Shown: positions 8,299 to 16,346 of the stretch, piece by piece
How positions within the stretch are numbered: position 1 is the first letter of the stretch
How the letters are laid out: every line of letters begins with the position of its first letter
Assembly: GCA_902536205.1 (NCBI GenBank)
Contig: CACAWM010000003.1
Span: 1 to 39,104, forward strand
DNA: 39,104 bases
Direction: 5' to 3'
DNA from: an uncultured Pelagibacteraceae bacterium
Lineage (GTDB): Bacteria > Pseudomonadota > Alphaproteobacteria > Pelagibacterales > Pelagibacteraceae
Position numbers and translations under genes: made by a program
Notes under the pieces: model-generated
What the model was told of the DNA's origin: nothing
Database searches by the model: none
What the model saw: only the letters and a program-made list of their open reading frames with translations

Positions 8299-9609
8299 TT
8301 AAGCTACGTAAAAACTTAATACACTTGCTGCTGCAATTACCCAAATTGCAGGTGAAGTCTTACCAAACTTACCAGTAAAAATTCTTATTAATGCATAAGC
8401 TATAAACGCTAAAGCAATACCATTACTTATACTATAAGTTAATGGCATAACAATCATAGCAAGCACAGCTGGACCAGACTCAGCTATATCGTTCCAATCT
8501 ATATCAGTAATATTTCTCACGAACAAAATTGCAACATAAAGTAAAGCTGCTCCATCTATTTCTTTAGGCAAACTTGTTGCTAAAGGTGCAAAAAATAAAC
8601 AAGCTAAGAATAAAACACCAATAACTAAAGAAGTCATTCCAGTTCTTCCACCTGCTTTCACACCAGAGCCAGATTCTACATAACTTGTAACAGTTGTAGT
8701 ACCCATCATAGCTCCTGCGACTGTTCCAACACTATCTGACAACATTGCTTTATCTATGTCTTGTACTTTACCTTTCTTATCGACTTTCCCAGCTACATTG
8801 GCAACGGAAGTTAATGTTCCAGCAGTATCAAAAAAATCGATAAATAATAAAGTGAAAACAATTGAAGCCATACCAGCAGTGAACGCAGCTTTTAGATCAA
8901 ACTCAAATAAATAAGTCATCGGAGGAATTGATCCTACCACTCCATTAAATTTAGCTAAGCCAGAAACCCATGCAATAATACTGAAAAGTAAAATACCGAT
9001 AATGATATTACCTCTAACTTTCATTTTCTCTAAAACGATCATGAACACGAAAGTTGCACAAGCTAGTAGAACTAAAGGATTTTTAATATCACCTAATGTA
9101 ACTAATGTAACAGGGTGATCACCGACTACTCCCATTATCTCTAAACCAATAATTGCTAAAAACAATCCGATACCAGCACCAATACCAAGCTTCAAACTTT
9201 TTGGTATTGAGTTGATCAACCAAGCTCTTAATGGTGTTAATGAAATTGCCAAGAAAATTACACCAGCTACAAGGACAGCACCTAATGCAGCTTGGGGTGT
9301 ATAACCTTGCCCAGCAACAACTCCGTAAGCGACAAACGCATTAATCCCCATTCCAGGCGCTAACCCCACTGGCCAAGTTTTTCCATGAAATGCCATAATA
9401 AAACAAGCTACGGCAGTTGCTAAAATTGTTGCAGTAAATACTGCCCCAAAATCAAAAAAACCTTTTTCCGTACCAGCAAATTCACCAGAAAGGATAAAAG
9501 GATTTAAGAACATAATATACGCCATTGTAAGGAAAGTTGTTACACCAGCGATAACTTCAGTTCTAAAATTTGTTTTGTGTTTTCTATACTCAAAATATTT
9601 ATCTAACAT
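8299..9609 (-). CDS. NCS2-family purine permease (AzgA/PbuG type)
   Basis: A 436-residue permease with many hydrophobic helices. The N-terminal YRKHKTNFRTEVIAGVTTFLTMAYIM, the following LAPGMGINAFVAYGVV and GTTTVTSYVESGSGVKAGGRTG segment are diagnostic of the AzgA-like branch of the NCS2 family, which imports adenine, guanine and/or hypoxanthine by proton symport. The ATG follows an unusually perfect Shine-Dalgarno, AAAAGGAGGT six bases upstream (complement of 9616-9625). It faces the phosphoribosyltransferase across the 8270-8291 hairpin. Confidence 0.92.
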   Translation of the reverse strand: MLDKYFEYRKHKTNFRTEVIAGVTTFLTMAYIMFLNPFILSGEFAGTEKGFFDFGAVFTATILATAVACFIMAFHGKTWPVGLAPGMGINAFVAYGVVAGQGYTPQAALGAVLVAGVIFLAISLTPLRAWLINSIPKSLKLGIGAGIGLFLAIIGLEIMGVVGDHPVTLVTLGDIKNPLVLLACATFVFMIVLEKMKVRGNIIIGILLFSIIAWVSGLAKFNGVVGSIPPMTYLFEFDLKAAFTAGMASIVFTLLFIDFFDTAGTLTSVANVAGKVDKKGKVQDIDKAMLSDSVGTVAGAMMGTTTVTSYVESGSGVKAGGRTGMTSLVIGVLFLACLFFAPLATSLPKEIDGAALLYVAILFVRNITDIDWNDIAESGPAVLAMIVMPLTYSISNGIALAFIAYALIRIFTGKFGKTSPAIWVIAAASVLSFYVA

Positions 9610-9615
9610 CTAAAG

Positions 9616-9625
9616 ACCTCCTTTT
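9616..9625 (-). promoter_or_regulatory. strong Shine-Dalgarno of the purine permease
   Basis: The minus strand reads AAAAGGAGGT followed by CTTTAG and ATG. This is a near-complete complement to the 16S 3' end with ideal spacing, in a window where most genes have weak or no visible ribosome binding site. Confidence 0.8.
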
Positions 9626-9738
9626 GACGTTGAATACTCTAAATCCATTTTAAAATCCTGATAATTTTATACTATTTAAGAATTTTACAACCTACACTCA
9701 ATATTTCTGTTTATAAGTTTTAGGTGTAGAATTTATAA

Positions 9739-10047
9739 ATGATAAAAAAACTGAAAATATATATTTGCTCATTGGCCGTTCTAACTTCCCTTACATCTTG
9801 CCAAACAGTCACAGACAAAATTGACCAAACAACAGAATTAGAAAAAAAAGAATTAAGCAAATGGTTGAATAAATCAGAAGATGATCTAAAAAGTTTTTAT
9901 GGACAACCTGATAAAGTTGAATTTTTAAAAACTAGAAATAGGAATTACGTTTATTTTACTGAAAAATATAAAATTAAGTGTGAAAGAAAATTTGAGATAA
10001 ATCCAAAAAATATTGTGGTTGGTTTTAGCAGTAAAAACTGTTTTTAA
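9739..10047 (+). CDS. small lipoprotein of unknown function
   Basis: A 102-residue protein with a lipoprotein signal (MIKKLKIYICSLAVLTSLTSC, Cys21 in the lipobox LTSC). The mature part begins with a charged helical stretch (TELEKKELSKWLNKSEDDLKSFYG) and then QPDKVEFLKTRNRNYVYF, reminiscent of short outer-membrane SmpA/OmlA-like lipoproteins that start with a 'G-x-P' turn, but the match is too weak to name. Two Cys (80s region and C-terminus) could form a disulfide. It is followed at once by a terminator hairpin, so it is probably monocistronic. Confidence 0.75.
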   Translation: MIKKLKIYICSLAVLTSLTSCQTVTDKIDQTTELEKKELSKWLNKSEDDLKSFYGQPDKVEFLKTRNRNYVYFTEKYKIKCERKFEINPKNIVVGFSSKNCF

Positions 10048-10082
10048 TTACCTGCGGAGTTTATACTCCGCAAGTAAGGTAA
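10048..10082. terminator. bidirectional terminator hairpin
   Basis: TGCGGAGT (10053-10060) pairs perfectly with ACTCCGCA (10065-10072) around TTAT, and TTACC (10048-10052) can pair with GGTAA (10078-10082) as an outer stem. It lies between the convergent lipoprotein and hsp20 genes, and is GC-rich against a very AT-rich background. Confidence 0.75.
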
Positions 10083-10084
10083 AC

Positions 10085-10528
10085 TTATCTAATTTCAATA
10101 AGTCTTTTTTTCTTTATTTCTGGGATGATTTTTTCACAAGAAATAGTTAGCAAGCCATCTTTAAGTTCTGCGCCATTTACTTTTACATCATCTGCAATCG
10201 TAAATGATCTAGCAAAAGATCTTTGCGAGATTCCTCGATGAATAACCTCTCCGCCTTCTTTTTCTTCCGATCTTTTAACTTCTTTTGTCTTTACTGTTAA
10301 AAGATTATCTTCATATTCAACTTCAACTTCATCCTTATTAAAACCGGCAACTGCTACTTCAATAGCATACTTATCTTTGCCTACTTTTCGAATGTTGTAT
10401 GGCGGATAATTGCTTTGTACAGCAAGACTGCCATTACCCAACATTGACTCGAATTGATCAAACATATCATCGAATCCAATGCTAAAAGGTCTTAGTGAAT
10501 TAAAGATCGATAGATCCTTACTTGTCAT
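10085..10528 (-). CDS. small heat shock protein Hsp20 (IbpA type)
   Basis: A 147-residue Hsp20. The N-terminal arm (FNSLRPFSIGFDDMFDQF) is followed by the alpha-crystallin domain: YPPYNIRKVGKDKYAIEVAVAGFNKDEVEV, EDNLLTVKT, VIHRGISQRSFARSFTIAD and GAELKDGLLTISCEK, with the C-terminal IxI-like tail (IPEIKKKRLIEI). It is an ATP-independent holdase that keeps heat-damaged proteins soluble for DnaK/ClpB. Its upstream region holds an RpoH-type promoter and a thermometer-like leader (separate entries), fitting heat control at both transcription and translation. Confidence 0.93.
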   Translation of the reverse strand: MTSKDLSIFNSLRPFSIGFDDMFDQFESMLGNGSLAVQSNYPPYNIRKVGKDKYAIEVAVAGFNKDEVEVEYEDNLLTVKTKEVKRSEEKEGGEVIHRGISQRSFARSFTIADDVKVNGAELKDGLLTISCEKIIPEIKKKRLIEIR

Positions 10529-10580
10529 ATATCCTCCTTTGTTAGCAAGGTTAAATTTTGGTCCCTTTTGGCAACCAATA
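10529..10580 (-). promoter_or_regulatory. ROSE-like RNA thermometer in the hsp20 leader
   Basis: In the hsp20 mRNA leader, CCUUGCU (10550-10544) faces the Shine-Dalgarno AGGAGG (10538-10533) across the loop AACAA. The pairs are C-G, C-G, U-A, U-G, an unpaired G at 10546, C-G and U-A. This UUGCU-over-AGGA arrangement with a bulged G is the hallmark of the last hairpin of ROSE elements (UYGCU consensus). A second hairpin precedes it, UUGGU (10578-10574) with ACCAA (10562-10558). The pairing is seen directly; temperature response is inferred from the family. Confidence 0.7.
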
Positions 10581-10584
10581 GCAT

Positions 10585-10614
10585 ATATATGGTAATTGAT
10601 TTTAAATTTTCAAG
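10585..10614 (-). promoter_or_regulatory. RpoH (sigma-32)-type heat-shock promoter of hsp20
   Basis: The minus strand reads CTTGAAAA (-35 core CTTG at 10614-10611), an 18-base spacer counted from CTTG, then CCATATAT (10592-10585). This fits both the E. coli sigma-32 pattern CTTGAAA...CCCATNT and the alphaproteobacterial CTTG-N17/18-CYTAT form. Transcription would start near 10578, giving a leader of about 50 bases that consists almost entirely of the thermometer hairpins. Confidence 0.75.
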
Positions 10615-10618
10615 CTCT

Positions 10619-12703
10619 TTAGTTTGAAATTTTTCCAGACTTTATGATAAATGAATACTCCTCAGATAATTCTGTGATTGCATTATCTCTTCCACTCATA
10701 CCGCCATGACCCGCAGCTTCCATTTTGCACTTAAGTAATTGAGTATTATTATCAGTTTTAACATCTCTAAGTTTTGCAATATACTTTACAGGTTCAGAAT
10801 AAAGAACACGGTTATCGAATAAAGATGTTGTAATTAACATTGAAGGATAATCTTGTTTTTTAAGATTATTATACGGTGCGTAAGAGAGAATATATTTAAA
10901 ATATTCTTTGCTTTTAATTGGATTTCCCCACAACTCCCATTCTGCCGGTGTTAAGGGTAGCTTATCATTCAACATTGTTGTCATTGTATCAACGAAAGGT
11001 ACAAGAAGAAGCATTGAAAAAAATAAATCAGGCGCCATGTTGGCTACTGCACCACCAGTAAGTCCGCCAGCACTACCGCCATAAAAACAAAGTCCACCTT
11101 TATGTGTATATCGTTGTTCTATTAAATGATTAGCACAAGCGATGTAGTCTAAAAAAGTATTTTTTTTCAGTTTCTTTTTTCCTTCTTCATGCCAAACATC
11201 ACCGAGATCTCCACCACCTCTTATATGTGCTATGGCAAAAGTAATTCCTCTATCAACAAGACAAAATCTTGAAGCACTAAAAGATGGGGAGATGCTATGT
11301 TTGTAGGCACCATATGCATAAAGTAGAACCTTCGAATTTCCATCCTGCTTTATATTTTTTAACCTTACTAAGCTGATAGGAATCATCCGCCCGTCATGAG
11401 ACTTAGCTTTTATTCTCTCAACCACATACTTTTTAGGATCATGTCCTGAAGGAATTTCAGTTTCTTTTACTAATTTTTTTTCTTTTGAAACAATATCATA
11501 TTCATAAATCTTACCAGGTGTTGCCATACTTTCCCAACTAACTCTAATTTTTGTTGTATTGGTATCTTTTTGCATCAAAGAAGCCCCTGGAACACCAATG
11601 GCTTCATTGGAAATTTTTATTTCCTCTTCCTTATTTGTTTTTATGTTTCTTACGTATAAATTAGTGATAGCATCAGATTTTTCAGCTCGTAAAATGTAAT
11701 TGTCCAGAAAATCTAAACCTCCGATAACCGTCTCTTTTTTGGCAGGTATAAAAGTTTCAAGTTTATCAATTTGGTCAGTTTTACATCTCAGTATTTTGTA
11801 ATCTCTAGCATCTTCATTTGTATGTACATAAAAATAATTTTGCCAAGAGTCGAGAGAATATCTAACGTCTTTTTTTCTCTTCTTAAATAAAGTCGGTTTT
11901 ACATCTATAGCATCAGACGAAAAGAAATATTCTTCAGTTGTAATGTGATCGGAAGTTGAAATTATAAAAAATTTTTCATCAGATGAGAGACTTATTCCAC
12001 AAGTAAAGGTCTCATCCTTTTCTTCAAATATAAGTTTATCTTCTTTTACTTGAGAACCAAGAATATGCTTAAAAATTTGTCTTGGTCTATGGAATTTATC
12101 TAACCTTGAATAAAAAAAACTTTTACTATCTAAAGACCATGTTATTCCTCCGCTGGTATTTTCGATAATATCATCCTCATTTTTTCCAGTTCTTAAATCT
12201 CGCAAATAAATGGTATAGTATTCAGAACCTTTTAAGTCTAAAGAATAGGCCATGTAATTGTCACAATGTGAAGTGCTTACCGAACCAACACCAAAATATT
12301 CAGATCCATAATTTTTCTTTTCAAGGTCACCATCAAAATAAATTTCTTCTGGCTTAGAACCATCAATTATTTGTCTAATTCTTTTTCCGTAGTTTCCTTT
12401 GGCTTCGGTCTTGGCCCAATAATAATATTTTTTATCTTTAAACTTTAAAGAAGTATCATCTAATTTAATTTTAGACTTTATTTCTTGGAATAAGTTTTTT
12501 TGTAAATCTTTAGTATCTCTAAAATAGTCCTCTGTAATTTTATTATTTGCATTAATGTAGTTTTTTACATCCGGATCAAGTTTATTTGCATCTTTTAACA
12601 CCTCCAGAATATTTGGTTGATCAACCCAAGCATATTCATCAGATAAGGACAGTTCGTGATACTTTTTCTCACTCTTAATTTTTTTAAGTTTTGGTATACT
12701 CAT
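10619..12703 (-). CDS. ptrB: oligopeptidase B (prolyl oligopeptidase family S9A)
   Basis: A 694-residue cytoplasmic serine peptidase. The N-terminal two thirds form the beta-propeller (repeated blocks such as YSLDLKGSEYYTIYLRDL and ITWSLDSKSFFYSRLD), the C-terminal third the alpha/beta-hydrolase domain. The triad can be placed: Ser544 in GGSAGGLTGG, Asp630 in LFDNRVLYSEP and His666 in AAGHGGMSGR; HIRGGGDLGDVWHEEGK is the conserved oxyanion-side loop. The LFDNRVLYSEP block is typical of oligopeptidase B, which cuts short peptides after basic residues, rather than prolyl oligopeptidase. Only 13 bases separate its ATG from the divergent J-domain gene. Confidence 0.92.
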   Translation of the reverse strand: MSIPKLKKIKSEKKYHELSLSDEYAWVDQPNILEVLKDANKLDPDVKNYINANNKITEDYFRDTKDLQKNLFQEIKSKIKLDDTSLKFKDKKYYYWAKTEAKGNYGKRIRQIIDGSKPEEIYFDGDLEKKNYGSEYFGVGSVSTSHCDNYMAYSLDLKGSEYYTIYLRDLRTGKNEDDIIENTSGGITWSLDSKSFFYSRLDKFHRPRQIFKHILGSQVKEDKLIFEEKDETFTCGISLSSDEKFFIISTSDHITTEEYFFSSDAIDVKPTLFKKRKKDVRYSLDSWQNYFYVHTNEDARDYKILRCKTDQIDKLETFIPAKKETVIGGLDFLDNYILRAEKSDAITNLYVRNIKTNKEEEIKISNEAIGVPGASLMQKDTNTTKIRVSWESMATPGKIYEYDIVSKEKKLVKETEIPSGHDPKKYVVERIKAKSHDGRMIPISLVRLKNIKQDGNSKVLLYAYGAYKHSISPSFSASRFCLVDRGITFAIAHIRGGGDLGDVWHEEGKKKLKKNTFLDYIACANHLIEQRYTHKGGLCFYGGSAGGLTGGAVANMAPDLFFSMLLLVPFVDTMTTMLNDKLPLTPAEWELWGNPIKSKEYFKYILSYAPYNNLKKQDYPSMLITTSLFDNRVLYSEPVKYIAKLRDVKTDNNTQLLKCKMEAAGHGGMSGRDNAITELSEEYSFIIKSGKISN

Positions 12704-12716
12704 ATTTGAAAATTAT

Positions 12717-13226
12717 ATGAATTTATTTCTAATAGGAATTATCATCTTTGTCATTGTTTATTTATTTTTGAATTGGTTTGCTAAAACCAGTTCAAAAAAG
12801 ATAGCTACTACGATTAAGAAAATTATAGTTTATTTGTCATTAATTCTGGCTACACTTTTAGCCATTGGTGGAAAATATATCTTTTCTCTTCCTTTCCTGT
12901 TTGTCATATTGAGTGGATTAAAAATAAAAGGTTTAACAGCATTACAAGTGTTTCAGCTATGGAGATTAATTCAATTTTTAAAAAATTCTGGTAGATTTTC
13001 CCAAGGACAATCTGGTCAAACTCAGGGATCGTCAAGCGTGACGAATGATGAAGCTTATAAATTACTCGGTTTAAAAAGAGGCTGCACAAAAGAAGATGTA
13101 TTGAAAGCCGCAAACCAACTTCAAAAAAAAATTCATCCAGACATGAATAGAGATGTAAAAACTGAGAGGTTAAGTCAACTTGTTAATGAAGCAAAAGAAA
13201 AAATAATTAAAACTGACTTTAGCTAA
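12717..13226 (+). CDS. membrane-anchored J-domain protein (DnaJ/Tim14-like)
   Basis: A 169-residue protein with hydrophobic segments near residues 3-20, 36-51 and 54-69, a Ser/Gln/Gly-rich linker (about 94-108) and a C-terminal J-domain from about 110 to 166: DEAYKLLGLKRGCTKEDVLKA, the HPD motif at 140-142 in KKIHPDMNRD, and a short final helix. The HPD loop stimulates the ATPase of DnaK-type Hsp70s, so the protein should recruit DnaK to the inner membrane. The layout, membrane anchor first and truncated J-domain last, recalls mitochondrial Pam18/Tim14 and related alphaproteobacterial proteins. The client is unknown. Confidence 0.82.
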   Translation: MNLFLIGIIIFVIVYLFLNWFAKTSSKKIATTIKKIIVYLSLILATLLAIGGKYIFSLPFLFVILSGLKIKGLTALQVFQLWRLIQFLKNSGRFSQGQSGQTQGSSSVTNDEAYKLLGLKRGCTKEDVLKAANQLQKKIHPDMNRDVKTERLSQLVNEAKEKIIKTDFS

Positions 13227-14179
13227 TTTAAAAGTTTAATCGCTTTATCAAAAACTTTTTCAAAAGAAATATTTTTTGCTCCTAAAGTATTGTGAGTTGT
13301 GGTCTCCTCTGTTTCACCTTCAGGCACAATTACCTCAATATTTTTTGAGTATTTGCCGTAAGCTTGAACCGGGCTGTCCATAAATATAGCTAAACATTTT
13401 ATACCTAAAGCTGATGATATATGTAACCAACCAGTATCATTGCCAATATATAGGTTGCAATTTTTAATAATAGGCAATGTTTCACTTATTTTTAAGTCCT
13501 TAAATGAAATACAGTTGTTTGATAGTTCTGAGTTAAGGAATTGATCAATTAAGTTTTTATCATTATTGCCGGCTGCTAAATAAAATTTTGAAGGTATTCT
13601 CGTGTTGATATTGATACATAGTTTAACAAAGTTTTTGATATCCCATCTTTTAGTAGGGCCGCTAGCAGATATACCTAAACAAATGTGTTTGAATTCTCTA
13701 GAAAATTTTTGTTTAGCTCTAATTACTTCATCATCATTAATTATTAGTTTTGGTTGTGTAGATACAATTTCTCCTAATTCATTTTCAGTAAAAATTTTGG
13801 CAGATGTCACAACATTGTCTTTTTTTTTTAACAATGGATATTGAGAGATACTTTTTATTCCAGCTATCTTAGAAATTAATAAGTACCTTAAAGAGCTATT
13901 GAAAATAAAAACTTTTTCAAATTTTTTTAATTTAAGATCTTTACTTAATTTAAAGAACCCTGATAGACCATCATGTGTTCCAGAACTATTTTTTGTTCTA
14001 TCCAATATTAAAATTTCTTTAATATATTTATCTTGAGCTAAAAGTTGATTAGCACGAGAATTTTCTTTCACTAAAATTGACACGGGTGTTTGATATTTTT
14101 TCGAAATAGCATGGATATACGGCAAATAAATTACCATATCTCCCATACCAATTTTTGGTTGAATTACTAAAACTTTCAT
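13223..14179 (-). CDS. glycosyltransferase family 9 protein (heptosyltransferase-like)
   Basis: A 318-residue GT-B protein. The N-terminal MKVLVIQPKIGMGDMVIYLPYIHAI is the acceptor-side GDx motif of the GT9 family, and NLYIGNDTGWLHISSALGIKC (near residue 245) is the conserved C-terminal nucleotide-sugar site with the D-[TS]-G-x-x-H signature. Family members transfer ADP-heptose to lipopolysaccharide core; the sugar and acceptor are not determined here and no other envelope-sugar genes are adjacent. Its stop overlaps the convergent J-domain gene by four bases (CTAA serves both strands). Confidence 0.85.
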   Translation of the reverse strand: MKVLVIQPKIGMGDMVIYLPYIHAISKKYQTPVSILVKENSRANQLLAQDKYIKEILILDRTKNSSGTHDGLSGFFKLSKDLKLKKFEKVFIFNSSLRYLLISKIAGIKSISQYPLLKKKDNVVTSAKIFTENELGEIVSTQPKLIINDDEVIRAKQKFSREFKHICLGISASGPTKRWDIKNFVKLCININTRIPSKFYLAAGNNDKNLIDQFLNSELSNNCISFKDLKISETLPIIKNCNLYIGNDTGWLHISSALGIKCLAIFMDSPVQAYGKYSKNIEVIVPEGETEETTTHNTLGAKNISFEKVFDKAIKLLN

Positions 14180-14226
14180 TTTTAAATTTAATAATATAAC
14201 TTAGATAGAATAATTTAGGTAAGATT

Positions 14227-15111
14227 ATGATTAAAAAAGGAGTGTACGCAGCTGGATTAAGTGTTCTTAATGCTGATAGAACATTGAATATTGATGGAAC
14301 GATTAATCATGCGAGCGAAATTATTCAAAGCGGCTTACATGGAGTTTTCTTTTTTGGTTCAACAGGCCAAAGCCAATTAATTTCAACAAATGAAAAAAAA
14401 GAACTAATAGCTAAAATTTCCAGTCATAAGTTAAGAAACAAATTTTTTTTAGGAACTGGAAATAATTCCCTAAATGAAAATATTGATCTAATTAAGTATG
14501 CAATGGAATATAACTTTAGAGAGTTTTTAATTATGCCACCAGCATATTACAAAGGGAATACAGATAAAGGAGTTTTTGATTTCTATTCCAGATTAATTAA
14601 AGCTATTCCTAAAGTAAAAATTATTCTTTATAATTTTGAAAAGTTAAGTGCTTATAAATTTACAGCAGAAATAGTGACTGATCTTGTTAAAGATTTTCCA
14701 GAAAATATAATTGGATGTAAAGACTCAAGCTATAACTTATTTGAAAATTTGAAATTACCAAATTTTTTAATGTTTCCAGGTTCTGAAGCAAAACTTTTAA
14801 AAGGTCTTGAGCTTGGTTGTTCAGGATGTATATCAGCTGTAACTAATGTTACTCATTCATTAGCTAGAAAAGTTTTTGATGACTTTGAAAATAAAGTTCC
14901 ACAATCTAAAAATGAAAAATTAGTTAATGTAAGAGAAACATTTGATAAATTTAATTTGATATCCGCTCTCCATAGTTATTTATCGATTAAAGATGAAAAG
15001 TTTGAAAACATTTTACCGCCATTAGTTTTATTATCTCAAGCGAAAAGGAAAGAACTCATTGATAAATTAAATAAATTAGAATTTGTGACAGAAAAAAACT
15101 TGGCAGCATAA
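14227..15111 (+). CDS. DapA/N-acetylneuraminate lyase superfamily aldolase
   Basis: A 294-residue (beta/alpha)8 enzyme of the DHDPS/NAL superfamily. The phosphate/carboxylate loop GSTGQ (44-48) replaces the usual GTTGE, Tyr135 in ILYNF is the proton-relay tyrosine and Lys165 in IIGCKDSS is the Schiff-base lysine. The substrate cannot be assigned: the changed GTTGE loop and its position beside a lipid gene make true lysine-pathway DapA less likely, and 2-keto-3-deoxy-sugar-acid or other keto-acid aldolases are alternatives. The next gene begins three bases after its stop. Confidence 0.85.
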   Translation: MIKKGVYAAGLSVLNADRTLNIDGTINHASEIIQSGLHGVFFFGSTGQSQLISTNEKKELIAKISSHKLRNKFFLGTGNNSLNENIDLIKYAMEYNFREFLIMPPAYYKGNTDKGVFDFYSRLIKAIPKVKIILYNFEKLSAYKFTAEIVTDLVKDFPENIIGCKDSSYNLFENLKLPNFLMFPGSEAKLLKGLELGCSGCISAVTNVTHSLARKVFDDFENKVPQSKNEKLVNVRETFDKFNLISALHSYLSIKDEKFENILPPLVLLSQAKRKELIDKLNKLEFVTEKNLAA

Positions 15112-15114
15112 GTT

Positions 15115-16320
15115 ATGATATTAGCAAGGATATTTACAAAAATTTATAAAGAGGGTGGAATTATTTTAGTAGATGCAAAAGGACAAAAATATATTTGTGG
15201 TAACCCCCGAAAAGAAAAACCAATTATTGTAAAACTGCTTAAAGATAATCTTAGCTGGAAGTTATTATTAGATCCTGAACTTGAGTTTCCAGAAGCATAC
15301 ATGAGAAATGAAATTGAAATAGAGAATGCTTCAATGAAAGATTTCTTAATGGATCTTATAAAAAATTTAGGTAGAGGTGAAATCTCAACGGCAAGTTTAA
15401 TTGCTAAGAAAATGTTTCAGCTATGGAGAACATTAACGAATTTTAATTTACCAGTAAAATCGAGAAAAAATGTTGAACATCATTATGATATTGGAGGAGC
15501 TAGAGGTGAAAAACTGTATGACATTTTCTTAGACAAAAATCATAGACTATATTCGTGTGCGTATTGGAAAAATGATACTAAATCTTTAGAGGAAGCTCAG
15601 CAAAACAAAATAAATCATATTGTAAAAAAATTAGTCATTAAAGAAGGTCAGAAAATTTTAGAAGTTGGTTGTGGTTGGGGCGGCATGGCTTTTGAAATAG
15701 CAAAACAAAAAAAATGTGAGGTAACTGGAATTTCTTTAAGTAAGAATCAAATTGATTATTGTAAACGTAAAGCTAAGGAATTAAATTTAGACAACCAGGT
15801 CAAATTTGAGCTTGCTGACTACAGAGAAGTAAAAGGAAAGTATGACAGGATTTTTTCTGTAGGCATGTTCGAACATGTTGGAAGGAAATTTTATCATACT
15901 TTTTTTAAATCAATGAATGAGCTGCTCAAAGACGACGGTATATTTTTATTACACACAATAGGTGTTGTAGATAAACCCACAGCACCGAACAAGTTTATAA
16001 ATAAGTACATATTTCCAGGCGGAGTTTGTCCTTCATTTAGTCAAATAATTAATCCAATTGAAAAGACTGGTTTGATTGTAGCTGATACAGAAACATTAAT
16101 TAGGCATTATGACAAAACTTTAGAAAGTTGGTTAGAGCGATTTTTAGAAAAAAAAAAGGAAGTAAAAGATTTATTTGATGAAAGATTTGTAAAAATGTGG
16201 GAATTTTATATGGCTAGTTGTGCAGCAGCATTTAGATATAGAGATCTAGTTGTTTTTCAATTACAAATTGTTAAGAACTTTAAATCAGCACACCGAACAA
16301 GAGACTATATATATTCATAA
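15115..16320 (+). CDS. cfa: cyclopropane-fatty-acyl-phospholipid synthase family methyltransferase
   Basis: A 401-residue protein. The N-terminal lipid-binding part precedes HHYDIGG (122-128) and RLYSCAYWKND, both typical of CFA synthases. The SAM site is ILEVGCGWGG (181-190), followed by VTGISLSKNQIDYCK and the catalytic-domain block FSVGMFEHVGRKFYHTFF. These enzymes add a methylene group from SAM to cis double bonds of membrane phospholipid acyl chains. It is likely co-transcribed with the aldolase upstream. The family also includes SAM-dependent lipid methyltransferases that make other tails, so the exact product is not certain. Confidence 0.9.
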   Translation: MILARIFTKIYKEGGIILVDAKGQKYICGNPRKEKPIIVKLLKDNLSWKLLLDPELEFPEAYMRNEIEIENASMKDFLMDLIKNLGRGEISTASLIAKKMFQLWRTLTNFNLPVKSRKNVEHHYDIGGARGEKLYDIFLDKNHRLYSCAYWKNDTKSLEEAQQNKINHIVKKLVIKEGQKILEVGCGWGGMAFEIAKQKKCEVTGISLSKNQIDYCKRKAKELNLDNQVKFELADYREVKGKYDRIFSVGMFEHVGRKFYHTFFKSMNELLKDDGIFLLHTIGVVDKPTAPNKFINKYIFPGGVCPSFSQIINPIEKTGLIVADTETLIRHYDKTLESWLERFLEKKKEVKDLFDERFVKMWEFYMASCAAAFRYRDLVVFQLQIVKNFKSAHRTRDYIYS

Positions 16321-16325
16321 AAAGT

Positions 16326-16342
16326 GCTATTTAATAAATAGC
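16326..16342 (+). repeat. short hairpin between cfa and the coiled-coil gene
   Basis: GCTATTT (16326-16332) and AAATAGC (16336-16342) form a seven-base-pair stem with a three-base loop, ending four bases before the next ATG. It could influence translation of the coiled-coil protein or be an RNA end; no U-run follows. Confidence 0.4.
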
Positions 16343-16346
16343 CAGT

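Noticed and set aside
9610..9738. Purine riboswitch upstream of the purine permease
   Set aside because: I could not find the conserved junction bases of the guanine/adenine aptamer on the permease strand.
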